Part shown: positions 32,606 through 42,557 of the stretch, one piece after another
Layout: each line of letters opens with the position of its first letter
How positions within the stretch are numbered: the first letter of the stretch is position 1
NCBI GenBank assembly: GCA_028821775.1
Contig: JAPKFB010000017.1
Coordinates: 1-64,000 of the forward strand
Direction of reading: 5' to 3'
Origin: Roseibacillus sp.
Lineage (GTDB): Bacteria; Verrucomicrobiota; Verrucomicrobiia; Verrucomicrobiales; Akkermansiaceae
Length of the DNA stretch: 64,000 nucleotides
Made by a program: the position numbers and the translations under genes
Notes under the pieces: model-generated
What the model saw: the letters and a program-made list of their open reading frames with translations, nothing else
Databases searched by the model: none
Told to the model about the DNA's origin: nothing

Positions 32606-32643
32606 GAATCGTTGGAGACGCTGACTTGGCATTTCAACGATTC
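32606..32643. promoter_or_regulatory. Inverted repeat upstream of the L,D-transpeptidase gene
   Basis: Perfect 9-bp arms GAATCGTTG (32606-32614) and CAACGATTC (32635-32643), 20 bases apart, 34 bases before the start codon. The spacing could suit an operator or an mRNA leader hairpin. No regulator is identified. Confidence 0.45.
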
Positions 32644-32677
32644 GAGACTAAATTGTTCATCCGCAATCTCTGCATTC

Positions 32678-33922
32678 ATGGTCATCAAGGTTCACCTCCT
32701 TCCTTGGGTCTTTCCGGCCCTTGCCCTCGCTCTTCCTCTTCTTTCTGCCCAGATCGAGAATCCGCTTCCTCCCCAGGGCCTGCCGGCCGAACCGGTGGAG
32801 CCCCTTCGGGCGGAGCTCCCCCCTGATCCACTCGCGGTCCCTGAAACGAAGGGCAAGGCCATCGTGGTGGAGGCCGAGATCGCCGACGAAGCAGAGCTGG
32901 GCAAAGCGCGGGTGCGCGATGCGAAAGCGGACGCTCATATCGAGACTGCGCTCGATCGCGCCACCAAGCCAAAGGACCTTGAGTCCGCGGTGCGCTTGCA
33001 GATCTATCTTGATCAGAAGCGCTACGGACCAGGATTCATCGATGGCAAGCCCGGCAAATTCACGACCAAGGCGGTGCATGCCTACAATCGCAGTGTAGGT
33101 CGGGTGCCTGGCGACTGGACGGCCTTGCTTTCCGAGGTCAACCAGGAACTCGGGGAGACCTATGCGACGGCCATCGTTCCCAAGGTGGCGACCGAGTGGG
33201 TGAATCCCGAGCTGCCGCGGACCTACGCCTTGCAGGCCAAGGAAAAGCGCATGGCCTATCGGAGCTATCTTGAATTCATGGCGGAGCGCTATCACACCTC
33301 GGAGTCGTTCCTGATCGAGCTCAACGGAACGAAGAAGTCGAACTCCGCGAAGCCGCGGAGTTCGCTCAAAGTGCCCAATGTGGGGCCTTTCATGATTGAA
33401 AAACTTGCCGCGGGCCGCACCCACCGGAAAGAGGAAACACTGAGTGCGCGGACGGTGGTGATCGATACCAGGGGTCGCACTCTCTTCATCTATGAGAAGG
33501 GCGACGCTCCCAGGGTGCCCGGCGCCGCAGTGGTGGTCTCGGAGAAGAATGAAGACTTTGAACCGAAGAAACTGATCGCAATGTTTCCGATTACGCCGGG
33601 TAAGGTGCAGTACATTCACCGTGGCGAGTGGGCGATCGCAAATTGCTTTGAGCTGCCCAGCTGGCGCTACGACGAGCAGTTCCTCAAGACAGGGGTGCGT
33701 AACAAGGACAAGAGCAAGGTGCTCCAGATTCCCCCTGGACCGAACGTGCCGGTTGGCATTCTTTGGTCCGGCTTGACCAAGTCCGGAATCGGCATCCACG
33801 GCACCTCGAGCCCGCGCACAATCGGTCGTTCGCTGAGTGCCGGCTGCATTCGCCTCACGAATTGGGATGCCGCCCGCTTCCCTGAAATCATTCGACCCGG
33901 AGCGAAGGTCGTGATTCGATAG
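32678..33922 (+). CDS. L,D-transpeptidase (YkuD domain), exported
   Basis: A cell-wall cross-linking or protein-anchoring enzyme acting in the periplasm. The start at 32678 gives a signal peptide (MVIKVHLLPWVFPALALALP). A Pro-rich linker is followed by a peptidoglycan-binding-like segment (LQIYLDQKRYGPGFIDGKPG, then KFTTKAVHAY). The catalytic domain fills the C-terminal third: GIGIHGTSSPRTIGRSLSAG and CIRLTNWDAARFPEII, with the HGT and S-x-GCIR signatures holding the catalytic His and Cys. 414 residues. The next gene starts one base after the stop, so both are one operon. Confidence 0.93.
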   Translation: MVIKVHLLPWVFPALALALPLLSAQIENPLPPQGLPAEPVEPLRAELPPDPLAVPETKGKAIVVEAEIADEAELGKARVRDAKADAHIETALDRATKPKDLESAVRLQIYLDQKRYGPGFIDGKPGKFTTKAVHAYNRSVGRVPGDWTALLSEVNQELGETYATAIVPKVATEWVNPELPRTYALQAKEKRMAYRSYLEFMAERYHTSESFLIELNGTKKSNSAKPRSSLKVPNVGPFMIEKLAAGRTHRKEETLSARTVVIDTRGRTLFIYEKGDAPRVPGAAVVVSEKNEDFEPKKLIAMFPITPGKVQYIHRGEWAIANCFELPSWRYDEQFLKTGVRNKDKSKVLQIPPGPNVPVGILWSGLTKSGIGIHGTSSPRTIGRSLSAGCIRLTNWDAARFPEIIRPGAKVVIR

Positions 33923-33923
33923 C

Positions 33924-34997
33924 ATGGTCGACAAGGGTGTCCTGATTCGGGCCGTTCTCTACTCGGTGGCGATTCTCTATGTGGTGATCGATCTCGTAGC
34001 GATCAAGGGGCCGCTCCACCGCGCGATGACTCGGCTCATGCCCCGGAGTGCCGAAGTCATGGAGGCCGCCAAGGAGCAGGGCGTGGTGGCGCAGATCTAC
34101 TATCAGCCCATTGTGCTCGGTCAGGTCGAGCGGCGGGTGGAGGAAAACCTCTGGCGAGAAGGGCGCACCGTGGGGGAGCTCAAGCCGGAAGAGCGCCTGC
34201 AGCAGCGTCGCGCGGCCTTGAATGAGTTGATTGATCTCCATCTCCTGCGTCTGAAAGTTCGCTTCAACCGCGCGGAAGCCCCGGTTGAGGATTCTGAAAT
34301 CGACGCCGAACTGGCAACCTTCACCAAGCGCTTTGCGAGCGAGACCGAGTTCAAGGAGTCCCTCGCGCAACTTGGGTGGAGCGAGAAGGAACTGCGCTTT
34401 CGCGTCGCGGCGCGGATTCAGCAGGAAAAATACCTCGAGCACATGATCGAGATCACGGTCTCGGAAAAGGAGGCCCGGGATTGGTTTGAAGAGAAAAAGG
34501 ATCGTCTTGCGCAACCCGCGCGGGTGCGGGCACGACACATTTTTCGTTCCACTCTGAATGCAAAACCTGATGCGGTGGTTCGTGAGTTGGAAGAGGCGAG
34601 GGGCAAACTTGAGGCGAAGGAGAGCGACTTTGCGTCCCTTGCCAGGACGCTGAGTGAAGATGAGCGGACCAGCCAGGATGGCGGGGAGCTGGGGTGGATG
34701 CAGGCGGGACGGCTTCCCAAGGATTTTGGGGAGTCCCTCTTCGGGTTGGAAGTGGGCAAACCCGCCATCGTGCAAAGCAAGATCGGGTGTCATCTCGTGG
34801 AAGTGCTCGAAAAGAAGCCGCGGGTGGAGCGCAGCTTTGAGGAAGCGCGTGGGGATGTCATGTCCGCCCTGGAAGGCATTAAACGCAGCGAAGGCCTCAA
34901 GATCTACCGGCAGAACCTCCGCTACCGTGACGAGCACAAGATCGAGGTCTTTCTCGATGTCCTCGAGCGTGGACTGGATCTCCCAGCGAAGGAGTAG
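33924..34997 (+). CDS. Membrane-anchored PpiC-type peptidyl-prolyl isomerase
   Basis: 357 residues. An N-terminal hydrophobic anchor (VLIRAVLYSVAILYVVIDLV), a SurA/PrsA-like helical chaperone part (about 60-190), and a parvulin domain (about 195-310: ARVRARHIFRSTL, DGGELGWMQAGRLPKDFGES, VQSKIGCHLVEVLEKK). It would help fold exported proteins. It follows the L,D-transpeptidase gene directly, so it may assist that enzyme or others in the envelope. Confidence 0.92.
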   Translation: MVDKGVLIRAVLYSVAILYVVIDLVAIKGPLHRAMTRLMPRSAEVMEAAKEQGVVAQIYYQPIVLGQVERRVEENLWREGRTVGELKPEERLQQRRAALNELIDLHLLRLKVRFNRAEAPVEDSEIDAELATFTKRFASETEFKESLAQLGWSEKELRFRVAARIQQEKYLEHMIEITVSEKEARDWFEEKKDRLAQPARVRARHIFRSTLNAKPDAVVRELEEARGKLEAKESDFASLARTLSEDERTSQDGGELGWMQAGRLPKDFGESLFGLEVGKPAIVQSKIGCHLVEVLEKKPRVERSFEEARGDVMSALEGIKRSEGLKIYRQNLRYRDEHKIEVFLDVLERGLDLPAKE

Positions 34998-35003
34998 CTG
35001 GTT

Positions 35004-35144
35004 TTATGGGGCGGGTTGGACCAGGAAATCCTCGGGATCGTGGAGGACCTTGTGGTCGGAGATCCGCATACGGAGGGGCCTTGGCCCGGCAGGCTCAAGT
35101 GATCCCAGGGCGCGCCTTCCCATCAAGGGGGAGGACGATCCCAA
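35004..35144 (-). pseudogene. Decayed 3' fragment of a pseudopilin gene
   Basis: On the minus strand the frame reads LGSSSPLMGRRALGSLEPAG, then PRPLRMRISDHKVLHDPEDF and LVQPAP before TAA. The core PLRMRISDHKVL matches PMRMRISDNKVL near the end of the intact pseudopilin whose gene lies 93 bases away, and the DNA around it is plainly similar (gtcggagatccgcat in both). The N-terminus, including the prepilin signal, is missing. A decayed tandem copy. Confidence 0.65.
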
Positions 35145-35237
35145 TGATCGAGCGAGCCTGCGTGGGCTCCACCAAAGCAGGAAAGGCCGACGCGTGAACG
35201 CCGACCTTTCGGTTGAGATTAGATGGGGGAGACTCCC

Positions 35238-35948
35238 TTAGTTGGCTCTCGGTAGGGGCTGCTCCAAGAGCGAGGAAGGATCTTCACCGCTGCCGTCCCA
35301 CGCACTCGCCCGGGTGGTCAGGATATCGTTCAAGGAACCGTCGAGGACCTTGTTGTCGGAGATCCGCATCCGCATGGGCTTGGCGCTGCCGTCGATCTGG
35401 AGGACGACCGCTTTGAGACTCCAGGTCTCAGGATCGAATTCCGAGAGGCCCTTCTTGTAGCCATCCATGAGCAGCGGACGGTTGACGGGGCTCGTGTTGG
35501 TTTGCTCGGTCATATAGGCCCAGTGGCAGTCCCCGGCTTCCAGAATGAGCGCCGGTTGGGGCTTGCCGCCCTCTTTGACCTTGTTATCCGGGGCGCTTTT
35601 GCTGGCGACCGGAGAGTTCTTGACCCAGAAGATGGTTTCGGACTCAGTTTCGCCAGACATGAAGAGCTGACGGAGGTAGTCGTTCGATGATGACGAGCCT
35701 GTTCCGCCTTCCACGAGCCGCTTACCGGTGTCGTCGTTGGGGAACTGACCGTCGAAGTCGGTGGCGAAGCCATCCAACGCGAACTTAACCTGCCTCACGT
35801 TGTTCAGTGCCTCTGCGAGGGCTGCACGCTTCAGAGCTTTGAAGATCTGGGGCGTGGCCAAGGCGGCGAGGGCGACGATAATCGCGATCACCACGAGGAG
35901 CTCAACAAGTGTGAAGCCCTTACGGCTTTTCCTAGTTGTAATTTTCAT
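35238..35948 (-). CDS. Type II secretion/type IV pilin-like pseudopilin
   Basis: Prepilin-type protein, 236 residues. A short basic leader (MKITTRKSRKG) is followed by the cleavage motif G/FTLVELLVVIAIIVALAALA with Glu at +5. The rest resembles the extended pseudopilins abundant in this phylum (NNVRQVKFALDGFATDFDGQ, then QFPNDD). It would be processed by a prepilin peptidase and assembled at the inner membrane. No assembly gene is adjacent. A decayed copy of its 3' end lies just downstream. A/T-rich sequence upstream (35949-36010) probably holds the promoter. Confidence 0.88.
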   Translation of the reverse strand: MKITTRKSRKGFTLVELLVVIAIIVALAALATPQIFKALKRAALAEALNNVRQVKFALDGFATDFDGQFPNDDTGKRLVEGGTGSSSSNDYLRQLFMSGETESETIFWVKNSPVASKSAPDNKVKEGGKPQPALILEAGDCHWAYMTEQTNTSPVNRPLLMDGYKKGLSEFDPETWSLKAVVLQIDGSAKPMRMRISDNKVLDGSLNDILTTRASAWDGSGEDPSSLLEQPLPRAN

Positions 35949-36090
35949 TTCGATTTACGGGTTTGCTTGTTTTGTTTTGGCTTTATGTGCGCCACGCGCG
36001 AAACGCGACACGGTTTTATATCAGGGCGTGATGGGAACACACCCGTAAGGAAAGCTAACTTCAAGCCCTCTCCGAGCAAGGGGAAAAATG

Positions 36091-36873
36091 TTAGGAATGC
36101 TTAAACGCGTTACCCAAAGAGGTTAACTCATTGGTCCTTGGGTGGTCCGCGGTCAGGATGGCTGCGCGCTGCTTCTCAACGAGTTCTTTGATTCCTCCTC
36201 TTGAGAGATCAAGCATGGTGTTCATGTCGTCAGCGCTGAAAACGTTTTCTTCACCACTCCCCTGGAGTTCCACAAAGTTGCCGTCTTCTGTCATCACGAC
36301 ATTGAAGTCGACTTCGGCATCACGATCTTCGGGATAGTTGAGATCCAGAACGGGGGATCCCTCCCAGACCCCGGCGCTCACCGCGGCGACCAGCTGGGTG
36401 AGGGGAAACTCCTTCAAACCTCCTCTTCCAATAAGACCATTGAGCGCAATGGCGAGGGCGACACACCCCCCAGTGATGGAAGCGGTGCGCGTTCCCCCAT
36501 CGGCCTGCAAGACGTCGCAATCGATCCAGATCGTGCGCTGCCCGAGTTTCTTGAGGTCGGTCACAGCCCGCAGGGAGCGTCCGATCAAGCGCTGGATCTC
36601 GGAAGAGCGGCCATCCAATTTGCCCCGGGAGATATCACGCGCTTTTCGATCGAGGGTCGAATAGGGCAGCATGCTGTATTCGGCGGTCAACCAGCCTCCC
36701 TGCACGCCCTGCGATTTCATCCAGCGGGGCACATCTTCCTGGATGGTGGCGGCGCAGATGACACGGGTATTCCCGAAGCTCACCAGCACTGAGCCCGCGG
36801 CATTGGGTGCCACGTTAGGGAGGAAGGAAATGGGGCGAAGTTGGTCGGCTTGGCGTCCGTCGGGGCGATCCAT
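36091..36873 (-). CDS. rph: Ribonuclease PH
   Basis: Phosphorolytic 3'-5' exoribonuclease that trims tRNA 3' ends. 260 residues. The N-terminus MDRPDGRQADQLRPISFLPN, the segment WLTAEYSMLPYSTLDR, the Arg-rich GRSSEIQRLIGRSLRAVTDL and CDVLQADGGTRTASITGG are all diagnostic, the last including the phosphate- and metal-binding region. Monocistronic. The ATG is preceded by gctttcctcccggc, C/T-rich without a Shine-Dalgarno motif. Confidence 0.97.
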   Translation of the reverse strand: MDRPDGRQADQLRPISFLPNVAPNAAGSVLVSFGNTRVICAATIQEDVPRWMKSQGVQGGWLTAEYSMLPYSTLDRKARDISRGKLDGRSSEIQRLIGRSLRAVTDLKKLGQRTIWIDCDVLQADGGTRTASITGGCVALAIALNGLIGRGGLKEFPLTQLVAAVSAGVWEGSPVLDLNYPEDRDAEVDFNVVMTEDGNFVELQGSGEENVFSADDMNTMLDLSRGGIKELVEKQRAAILTADHPRTNELTSLGNAFKHS

Positions 36874-37053
36874 GCCGGGAGGAAAGCAGCAATTTTCGAA
36901 TACTGAATTCTAAAACCCGAAATTGTAGCAGGGATTGCGGGGGAGGCCATCGGGCCGGCTTGAGAATGGTCCCGGACTGGAGGCGCCCGGAGGGAGGGAA
37001 TCCTGTCCTACTTTGGAATTTCGTATTCTGGGATTACGGGGTAATCTCGCGGC

Positions 37054-38271
37054 GTGGGTCAGCTCGCGGACGACATCGAAAACTGGGGTGCGGATGTGAT
37101 TTTCGGGCGCGCGCGCGGGTTTGGCGCGGCGGTGGCCCGGATTGTCATGCGGGCTCTCTCGTTTGTTTACGGCGCGATCGTCTGTCTTCGATTGAAAGCG
37201 TATCGTCAACATTGGAAGGAGCAGGCTCAACTGGGCACGATGGTGATCAGTGTGGGCAATCTCACGGTGGGGGGCACTGGGAAGACCCCGGTAGTCGAGC
37301 TCCTGGCGCGCACTCTGCGTGACCGAGGTCGACGAGTGGCGGTCCTGAGCCGCGGGTACAAAAGCAAGAAGCTGGATCAAGTTCAGAAGTGGAAGGACTT
37401 CAGCCCGGAGGATTGTCAGGGCCTGCCCAAGATCGTGAGCGATGGCGAAGAGGTTCGACTCGAGGCCGTCTATGCAGGCGATGAACCTTACATGCTCGCC
37501 AAGAATCTGAAGGGGGTCGGGGTGGTGGTCGACAAAGACCGGGTCAATGGGGGGCGCTTTGCGGTAGGCGAGTTGGGGGCGGACACCCTCGTGCTCGATG
37601 ATGGTCTGCAGTATCTTCCCCTCGACCACGAATACGATCTCGTCCTGGTGGATCAGAATGCGCCCTTTGGCACCAGTGCTCTCCTGCCTCGCGGGACCCT
37701 GCGCGAGCCCGCCCGCAATCTCTGCCGTGCGAGTCACATCATGATCACGAAGTGCCAGGGGCCGACTGATGAAGAGCTCCTCAAACAGATGAAGAACTAC
37801 AATCCGACGGCGGAAGTCATGCAGACCACGCACGCTCCCCAGTATCTGGAGAAGGTTTTTGGTGGCGGCCGGCTGCCCTTGGAGAATCTGCAGGAAAAGT
37901 ACGTTGCGGCCATCAGTGCGATCGCGGTGCCCGAGAGCTTCGAAGGGTTACTCAAAAAGCTGGGAGCCAAGGTCGAATTTCACCGCACCTTTGCCGATCA
38001 CCATCCCTTCACGCAGCGCGAAGTGGATCGATTTATGACGCGGTGCATGGAGCGGGACATCGAATTGATCGTCACGACCGAAAAAGATGCGGTGCGTTTT
38101 CCGAAGCCTGCGGAGCTCGATGTGGATATCTATTTCCTGCGCATCGAGGTGGAATTGTTCGAAGGACAGGACGTTTGGGACCGATTCATTGATCAAATTG
38201 CGACCCCGCGAGAGCGTGAACTGTCCGCTTGGGCAGAGGAGCGGTTGATTCTCGATCTCATAGGTTCTTGA
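37054..38271 (+). CDS. lpxK: Tetraacyldisaccharide 4'-kinase
   Basis: Phosphorylates the lipid A precursor at the inner membrane, which shows the organism makes lipid A. GTG start. 405 residues, longer than the E. coli enzyme (328). The Walker [21 protein letters not shown] is the LpxK signature, followed by [49 protein letters not shown] and [10 protein letters not shown]. The family's C-terminal [10 protein letters not shown] is present. An N-terminal membrane helix (about 25-48) anchors it. recJ follows after 49 bases. Confidence 0.95.
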   Translation: MGQLADDIENWGADVIFGRARGFGAAVARIVMRALSFVYGAIVCLRLKAYRQHWKEQAQLGTMVISVGNLTVGGTGKTPVVELLARTLRDRGRRVAVLSRGYKSKKLDQVQKWKDFSPEDCQGLPKIVSDGEEVRLEAVYAGDEPYMLAKNLKGVGVVVDKDRVNGGRFAVGELGADTLVLDDGLQYLPLDHEYDLVLVDQNAPFGTSALLPRGTLREPARNLCRASHIMITKCQGPTDEELLKQMKNYNPTAEVMQTTHAPQYLEKVFGGGRLPLENLQEKYVAAISAIAVPESFEGLLKKLGAKVEFHRTFADHHPFTQREVDRFMTRCMERDIELIVTTEKDAVRFPKPAELDVDIYFLRIEVELFEGQDVWDRFIDQIATPRERELSAWAEERLILDLIGS

Positions 38272-38320
38272 GCCCGGGTTGCCTCGCCCCTAGCTTCGCT
38301 CAAGACCAGTAGGTTGGGTA

Positions 38321-40009
38321 ATGGAAGAGATTGAATGGATATTGAACGAAGTTCCCGAGGGGGTTGGCCCTGGGGGGCCGGGGGACCTTCCCCACATCCT
38401 CCGCGTGCTTCTCGCCCAACGTGGGTATACCGAGGAGGACGAATTGGCGTCCTTCCTGCGACCCCGCCTGCGGGACCTTCATGATCCCTTTGAGCTGCCC
38501 GACATGGAGATCGCGGTGGCGCGGATTTTTCAAGCGGTGGACGCGGGTGAGCCGACCTGTGTTTTTGGAGACTACGATGTCGATGGAATCACGTCCGTGA
38601 TGGCGTTGGATCGTATTTTGACAGCCTACGGGCTGGAACCGCAGACCTTCATTCCAGTGCGTGGATCGGAAGGCTATGGACTCAGTGATGCCGCCATTGA
38701 CCGCTGCTTGCGTGTGGAGGTGCCGCCCTCGCTCTTGATCACGGTCGATTGCGGAACGGCATCCGGTGCCCAGATTGCGCGCCTCCAGGAGCGGGGCATT
38801 GATGTCATCGTGGTGGACCACCACGAGGCAGGGCAGGTGGGTCGACCCCCTGCGGTCGCGGTGGTGAATCCCAAGTTTGGGGACGATTATGGCTATCTCT
38901 GTTCAGCGGGGGTGGTCTTCAAGTTGGCACATGCCCTCATGAAGACCCGCAAGCTGGAAGAAGTGGATTTGAAGGATCTGTTGGACCTCGTGGCGGTGGC
39001 TACCATTGCGGACATCGTTCCGCTGGTGGAAGAGAATCGTCTCCTGGTACGCCATGGGCTGAGGCGGCTGCCGAACACCCGCAATCACGGCTTGCAGGCG
39101 CTGATGGAAGTGAGCGGGATGAACGGGCACGCGACCAGTGCGGACGTGGGCTTCCGGCTCGCCCCCCGCATCAATGCGGCAGGGCGCATGGATGCTCCCG
39201 ACGATGGGCTGAGGGCCCTGAGGGCAGAATCAAAGCAGGTCGCCACAAGTCTCGCCGAGCAGCTCGACGACTACAACCGGCAGCGCCAAAAGTTAGAGCA
39301 GCAGATGTACGAGGAAGCGATCGCGCAGCTGGCGGAAAGCTTTGATGAAGATCGCGATGCGGTCATTGTGGTGGGATCGCGGGCCTGGCACCCGGGAGTG
39401 GTGGGCATTGTGGCTTCTCGGCTCAAGCGCTATTATCACAAGCCAAGCTTTGTCGTCTCCTTCGATGAGGGTGGGATGGGAAAGGGAAGCGGTCGCAGCA
39501 TCGAAGGGGTGTCTCTGGTGAAGGTGATCCAAGCCTGCGGGCCTATTCTTGAAGCTGGCGGCGGTCACCACATGGCGGCGGGGATCAGCGTGCGGGAAGA
39601 GAAATTGGACGAATTCCGGGCCGCCTTTGGCGAATATGTTCTCAAGCATACCACCGCGGAGGAGAGAAGAGCGCGCATCCACATCGATGCGGAGGTCCCC
39701 TTTGACGATCTCTCGCTGGATTTTTTGAAGAGCTATGAATTACTGCAGCCCTTTGGGTCGGGCAATCCGCAGCCCGTCTTTATGTCGAGCGAGGTCTGGC
39801 TCACCGAGTCGCCCCGCCGGCTGAAAAACCGCCATTTGCGACTCTCCCTGAAACAGGGGATCCATGAACGAGATGCGATGTACTTTGGGGCCGCCGATCG
39901 CGATTTGCCGGATCCGCCCTGGGACATTGCCTTCACGATTGATCGCAACCTGTTTCGCGGACGGACGTCGATGCAGATCAGTGTCCGAGAGGTCCGGGCG
40001 GCGGAATAA
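38321..40009 (+). CDS. recJ: Single-stranded-DNA-specific exonuclease RecJ
   Basis: 5'-3' exonuclease for recombination and mismatch repair. 562 residues. DHH motifs are intact: VFGDYDVDGITSVMALDRIL, LITVDCGTASG, VVDHHEAG and ATIADIVPLVEENR. The DHHA1 part carries AGGGHHMAAGISV. The C-terminal OB-like segment is present (HLRLSLKQG). Placed between lpxK and recG, all in one direction, with recG 64 bases downstream. Confidence 0.97.
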   Translation: MEEIEWILNEVPEGVGPGGPGDLPHILRVLLAQRGYTEEDELASFLRPRLRDLHDPFELPDMEIAVARIFQAVDAGEPTCVFGDYDVDGITSVMALDRILTAYGLEPQTFIPVRGSEGYGLSDAAIDRCLRVEVPPSLLITVDCGTASGAQIARLQERGIDVIVVDHHEAGQVGRPPAVAVVNPKFGDDYGYLCSAGVVFKLAHALMKTRKLEEVDLKDLLDLVAVATIADIVPLVEENRLLVRHGLRRLPNTRNHGLQALMEVSGMNGHATSADVGFRLAPRINAAGRMDAPDDGLRALRAESKQVATSLAEQLDDYNRQRQKLEQQMYEEAIAQLAESFDEDRDAVIVVGSRAWHPGVVGIVASRLKRYYHKPSFVVSFDEGGMGKGSGRSIEGVSLVKVIQACGPILEAGGGHHMAAGISVREEKLDEFRAAFGEYVLKHTTAEERRARIHIDAEVPFDDLSLDFLKSYELLQPFGSGNPQPVFMSSEVWLTESPRRLKNRHLRLSLKQGIHERDAMYFGAADRDLPDPPWDIAFTIDRNLFRGRTSMQISVREVRAAE

Positions 40010-40073
40010 GAAGGGAGTGCGGTATGGTGTCTGCAACCCCGGCTGAAGCTCGACCGAGAAGGTTTGTCAAAGG

Positions 40074-42128
40074 ATGATCGTGATGGGTTCTTGGAGCGCT
40101 TACCATTCCCTCTCGTCCCTGGAGGTTCTCCCGGACAAGGACGTGCAGGCCTTTGGCGCGTCCGAGATTCATACCGTGGGCGATCTGCTGGATTGGTTTC
40201 CCAAGCGCTACGAGGATCGCCGACGCTTTGATGCCTTCCCGGCCCATGCCGGCGGAGAGGCGGTGTGCCTGCAAGGCACGGTGGTCGATTCGGCGAAGAA
40301 ACGCTTCGGGAGGGGTCGGCAGTTTTATGAGATCGTGATTCAGGAGGGGGGAGATAACATTCTCGCTTCCAACAAGATCACCTGCCGCTGGTTCAACATG
40401 CCCTATGTCCATCGCATGGTGGCGGTCGGGCACGAGGTGGTGGTCTATGGGAAAGCCAAGGACGTGAGCGGGCGGTTGGTCATCGATCATCCCGAATTTG
40501 AAGTGGTTCGCGATGATGAAGGGCCTTCCATTCACCTCGAGCGGATCGTTCCGATTTATCGCAACGTGACCGGGATCCCACAGCGCCGTCTTCGCGAGTT
40601 CATCCACCAGGCATTGCAGCAGCTCGATCCAGCCACGGTTCAGGCTCCCTACGAAATCGATCCTGAATTTGCGCGAGGGGAAGCGCTTCGGAGCGTCCAT
40701 TTTCCGGAGGAAATTGCGCGCACTCGGGAGGCGCGGCGCTACTTTGCGCTGGAGGAGTTTTTCATTCTGCAGTTGAACGTGCTCTGGCGGCGGCAATTGC
40801 ACCTGGCCCACCCCGGCAGGGTGCAGGGAACCAAGACAGGATTGTTGACCGCCTTTTATGAGAGCCTCCCCTTTGATCTCACGGGCGCGCAAAAGAGAAG
40901 TGTTCGGGAGGTTGCCACCGACATGCGCGACGAGCATCCCATGAACCGTCTCCTGCAGGGGGACGTGGGATCGGGCAAGACCTTCGTTGCGATGTGCTCG
41001 ATGCTCCTCGCGGTGGAATCGGGAAGTCAGGCGGCCTTGATGGCGCCGACCCAGATTCTCGCCGAGCAACACTACCTCACCTTTCGCAAATGGCTCGCTC
41101 CGCTGGGGCTCCGTCTGGCCTTGATCACCGGTTCAAGAAAGGAAAGGGATCACCTCGAGATCGAGGGTGAACCTCAGATTGTGATCGGGACCCACGCGTT
41201 GATCTACGACAACGTCCACTTTCACGATCTCGGATTGGTGGTCATCGATGAGCAGCACAAATTCGGAGTGGCGCAGCGAAGCCGGCTCATTCAGCAGGGG
41301 ATCATGCCCGATGTGCTGGTGATGACCGCGACCCCGATTCCCCGCACCCTCACGCTGACGATCTATGGCGACCTCGACGTCTCGATCCTCGATGAATTGC
41401 CTGCGGGACGTGGCAAAATCATCACCGGGGTGCGGGAGAAACCCAAGGTGACTGATGTGACCAAGTTTCTCAAAGAGCAGCTCGTGGAGGGACGGCAGAT
41501 TTTCCTCGTTTATCCCTTGGTGGAAGAGAGTGGAACGGTGAAGGCGGAGTCGGCGACGGGTGCGGTCGAGAAGTGGCAGAAGCGATTGAAGGACTATGAA
41601 GTGGGCCTGTTGCATGGGCAAATGAAGCCGGAGGAGAAGGAGGAGGTCATGAATCGCTTCCGGGAGAACTCGTTGCAGGTGCTGGTGGCAACCACGGTGG
41701 TGGAGGTGGGGGTGGACGTGCCCAATGCCAACGTGATGGTGATCTATAACGCGGAGCGCTTTGGCTTGGCGCAGCTGCACCAGCTCCGCGGCCGGATCGG
41801 TCGCGGCGAGCACAAGGGCTACTGTATCCTCGTGACCGATGGGAAGGCCGGGGAGTCCCTCAAGAAGTTGAAGATCCTGGAAGGAACGGGGGACGGATTT
41901 CAGATTGCGGAAGAAGACCTTCTTTTGCGCGGGCCTGGAGAGGTGCTCGGCACGGCCCAGAGTGGATTGAGCGACTTGCGCTTTGTCGATTTCCTTGCGG
42001 ACACCGTGCTCGTGCGAGAAGCCCGTGCGCTCGCGGAAGAGCTCCTGGAGCACGATCCAGGTTTGGAGGATTACCCGGAATTGCGAGAGAAAATCCGGGT
42101 GAGCGTCGAGCCGGTGGAGGCGAGCTGA
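40074..42128 (+). CDS. recG: ATP-dependent DNA helicase RecG
   Basis: A branch-migrating helicase that rescues stalled forks. 684 residues. A wedge OB domain (about 60-150, VCLQGTVVDSAKKRFGRGRQ) precedes the helicase: MNRLLQGDVGSGKTFVAMCS (Walker A), VVIDEQHKFGVAQRSRL (Walker B variant DEQH), VMTATPIPRTL, then LLHGQMKPEEKEEVM and QLHQLRGRIGRGEHKGYCIL. An alternative ATG three codons downstream (40083) is possible. Likely co-transcribed with recJ. Confidence 0.97.
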   Translation: MIVMGSWSAYHSLSSLEVLPDKDVQAFGASEIHTVGDLLDWFPKRYEDRRRFDAFPAHAGGEAVCLQGTVVDSAKKRFGRGRQFYEIVIQEGGDNILASNKITCRWFNMPYVHRMVAVGHEVVVYGKAKDVSGRLVIDHPEFEVVRDDEGPSIHLERIVPIYRNVTGIPQRRLREFIHQALQQLDPATVQAPYEIDPEFARGEALRSVHFPEEIARTREARRYFALEEFFILQLNVLWRRQLHLAHPGRVQGTKTGLLTAFYESLPFDLTGAQKRSVREVATDMRDEHPMNRLLQGDVGSGKTFVAMCSMLLAVESGSQAALMAPTQILAEQHYLTFRKWLAPLGLRLALITGSRKERDHLEIEGEPQIVIGTHALIYDNVHFHDLGLVVIDEQHKFGVAQRSRLIQQGIMPDVLVMTATPIPRTLTLTIYGDLDVSILDELPAGRGKIITGVREKPKVTDVTKFLKEQLVEGRQIFLVYPLVEESGTVKAESATGAVEKWQKRLKDYEVGLLHGQMKPEEKEEVMNRFRENSLQVLVATTVVEVGVDVPNANVMVIYNAERFGLAQLHQLRGRIGRGEHKGYCILVTDGKAGESLKKLKILEGTGDGFQIAEEDLLLRGPGEVLGTAQSGLSDLRFVDFLADTVLVREARALAEELLEHDPGLEDYPELREKIRVSVEPVEAS

Positions 42129-42163
42129 TCCCGGCGCAGGTTCTCCCGTGGCGGGAAAGGCCC

Positions 42164-42538
42164 TTAGCGCTCCAGGATTTCAACCTCATAGCCATCCGGG
42201 TCGGTCACGAAGGCCATCTTGCGCTCGGCGGTGGAAAACTTTTCTCGCCAAGCCTCGGGCCAGATCTCGAGGCCATCCTGCTCGAGTTTGTCGCAATACT
42301 CAATGATGTCGCTCACGCCCACGGCGGTGTGCATGAGGTCTTCGGGAAACTCGACGTTGAATTCGGGGGAGTAGGTGAGTTCGAGGAAGTGGTCGTTGCC
42401 GGGGAGGTGAAGAAAGGCGAGTTTGTTCCCTTGGGGGGAGTCCTTGCGCTCTCCGACCTCAAAGCCCAGCTTCTGGTAAAAGGCGATCGAGGCATCGGGA
42501 TCGGAGACGCGAATACGCGTGTGGAGAAACTTGATCAT
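42164..42538 (-). CDS. Glyoxalase I-like lactoylglutathione lyase
   Basis: A VOC-fold enzyme of 124 residues. HTRIRVSDPDASIAFYQKLG, LAFLHLPGNDHFLELTY, MHTAVGVSDI and MAFVTDPDGYEVEILER place metal ligands (His near 6, Glu near 55, His near 70, Glu near 120) as in glyoxalase I. It would detoxify methylglyoxal; which thiol is used is not shown. Divergent from the UspA fragment. Confidence 0.88.
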   Translation of the reverse strand: MIKFLHTRIRVSDPDASIAFYQKLGFEVGERKDSPQGNKLAFLHLPGNDHFLELTYSPEFNVEFPEDLMHTAVGVSDIIEYCDKLEQDGLEIWPEAWREKFSTAERKMAFVTDPDGYEVEILER

Positions 42539-42557
42539 GGGACGAGGGTAGCGGGCC

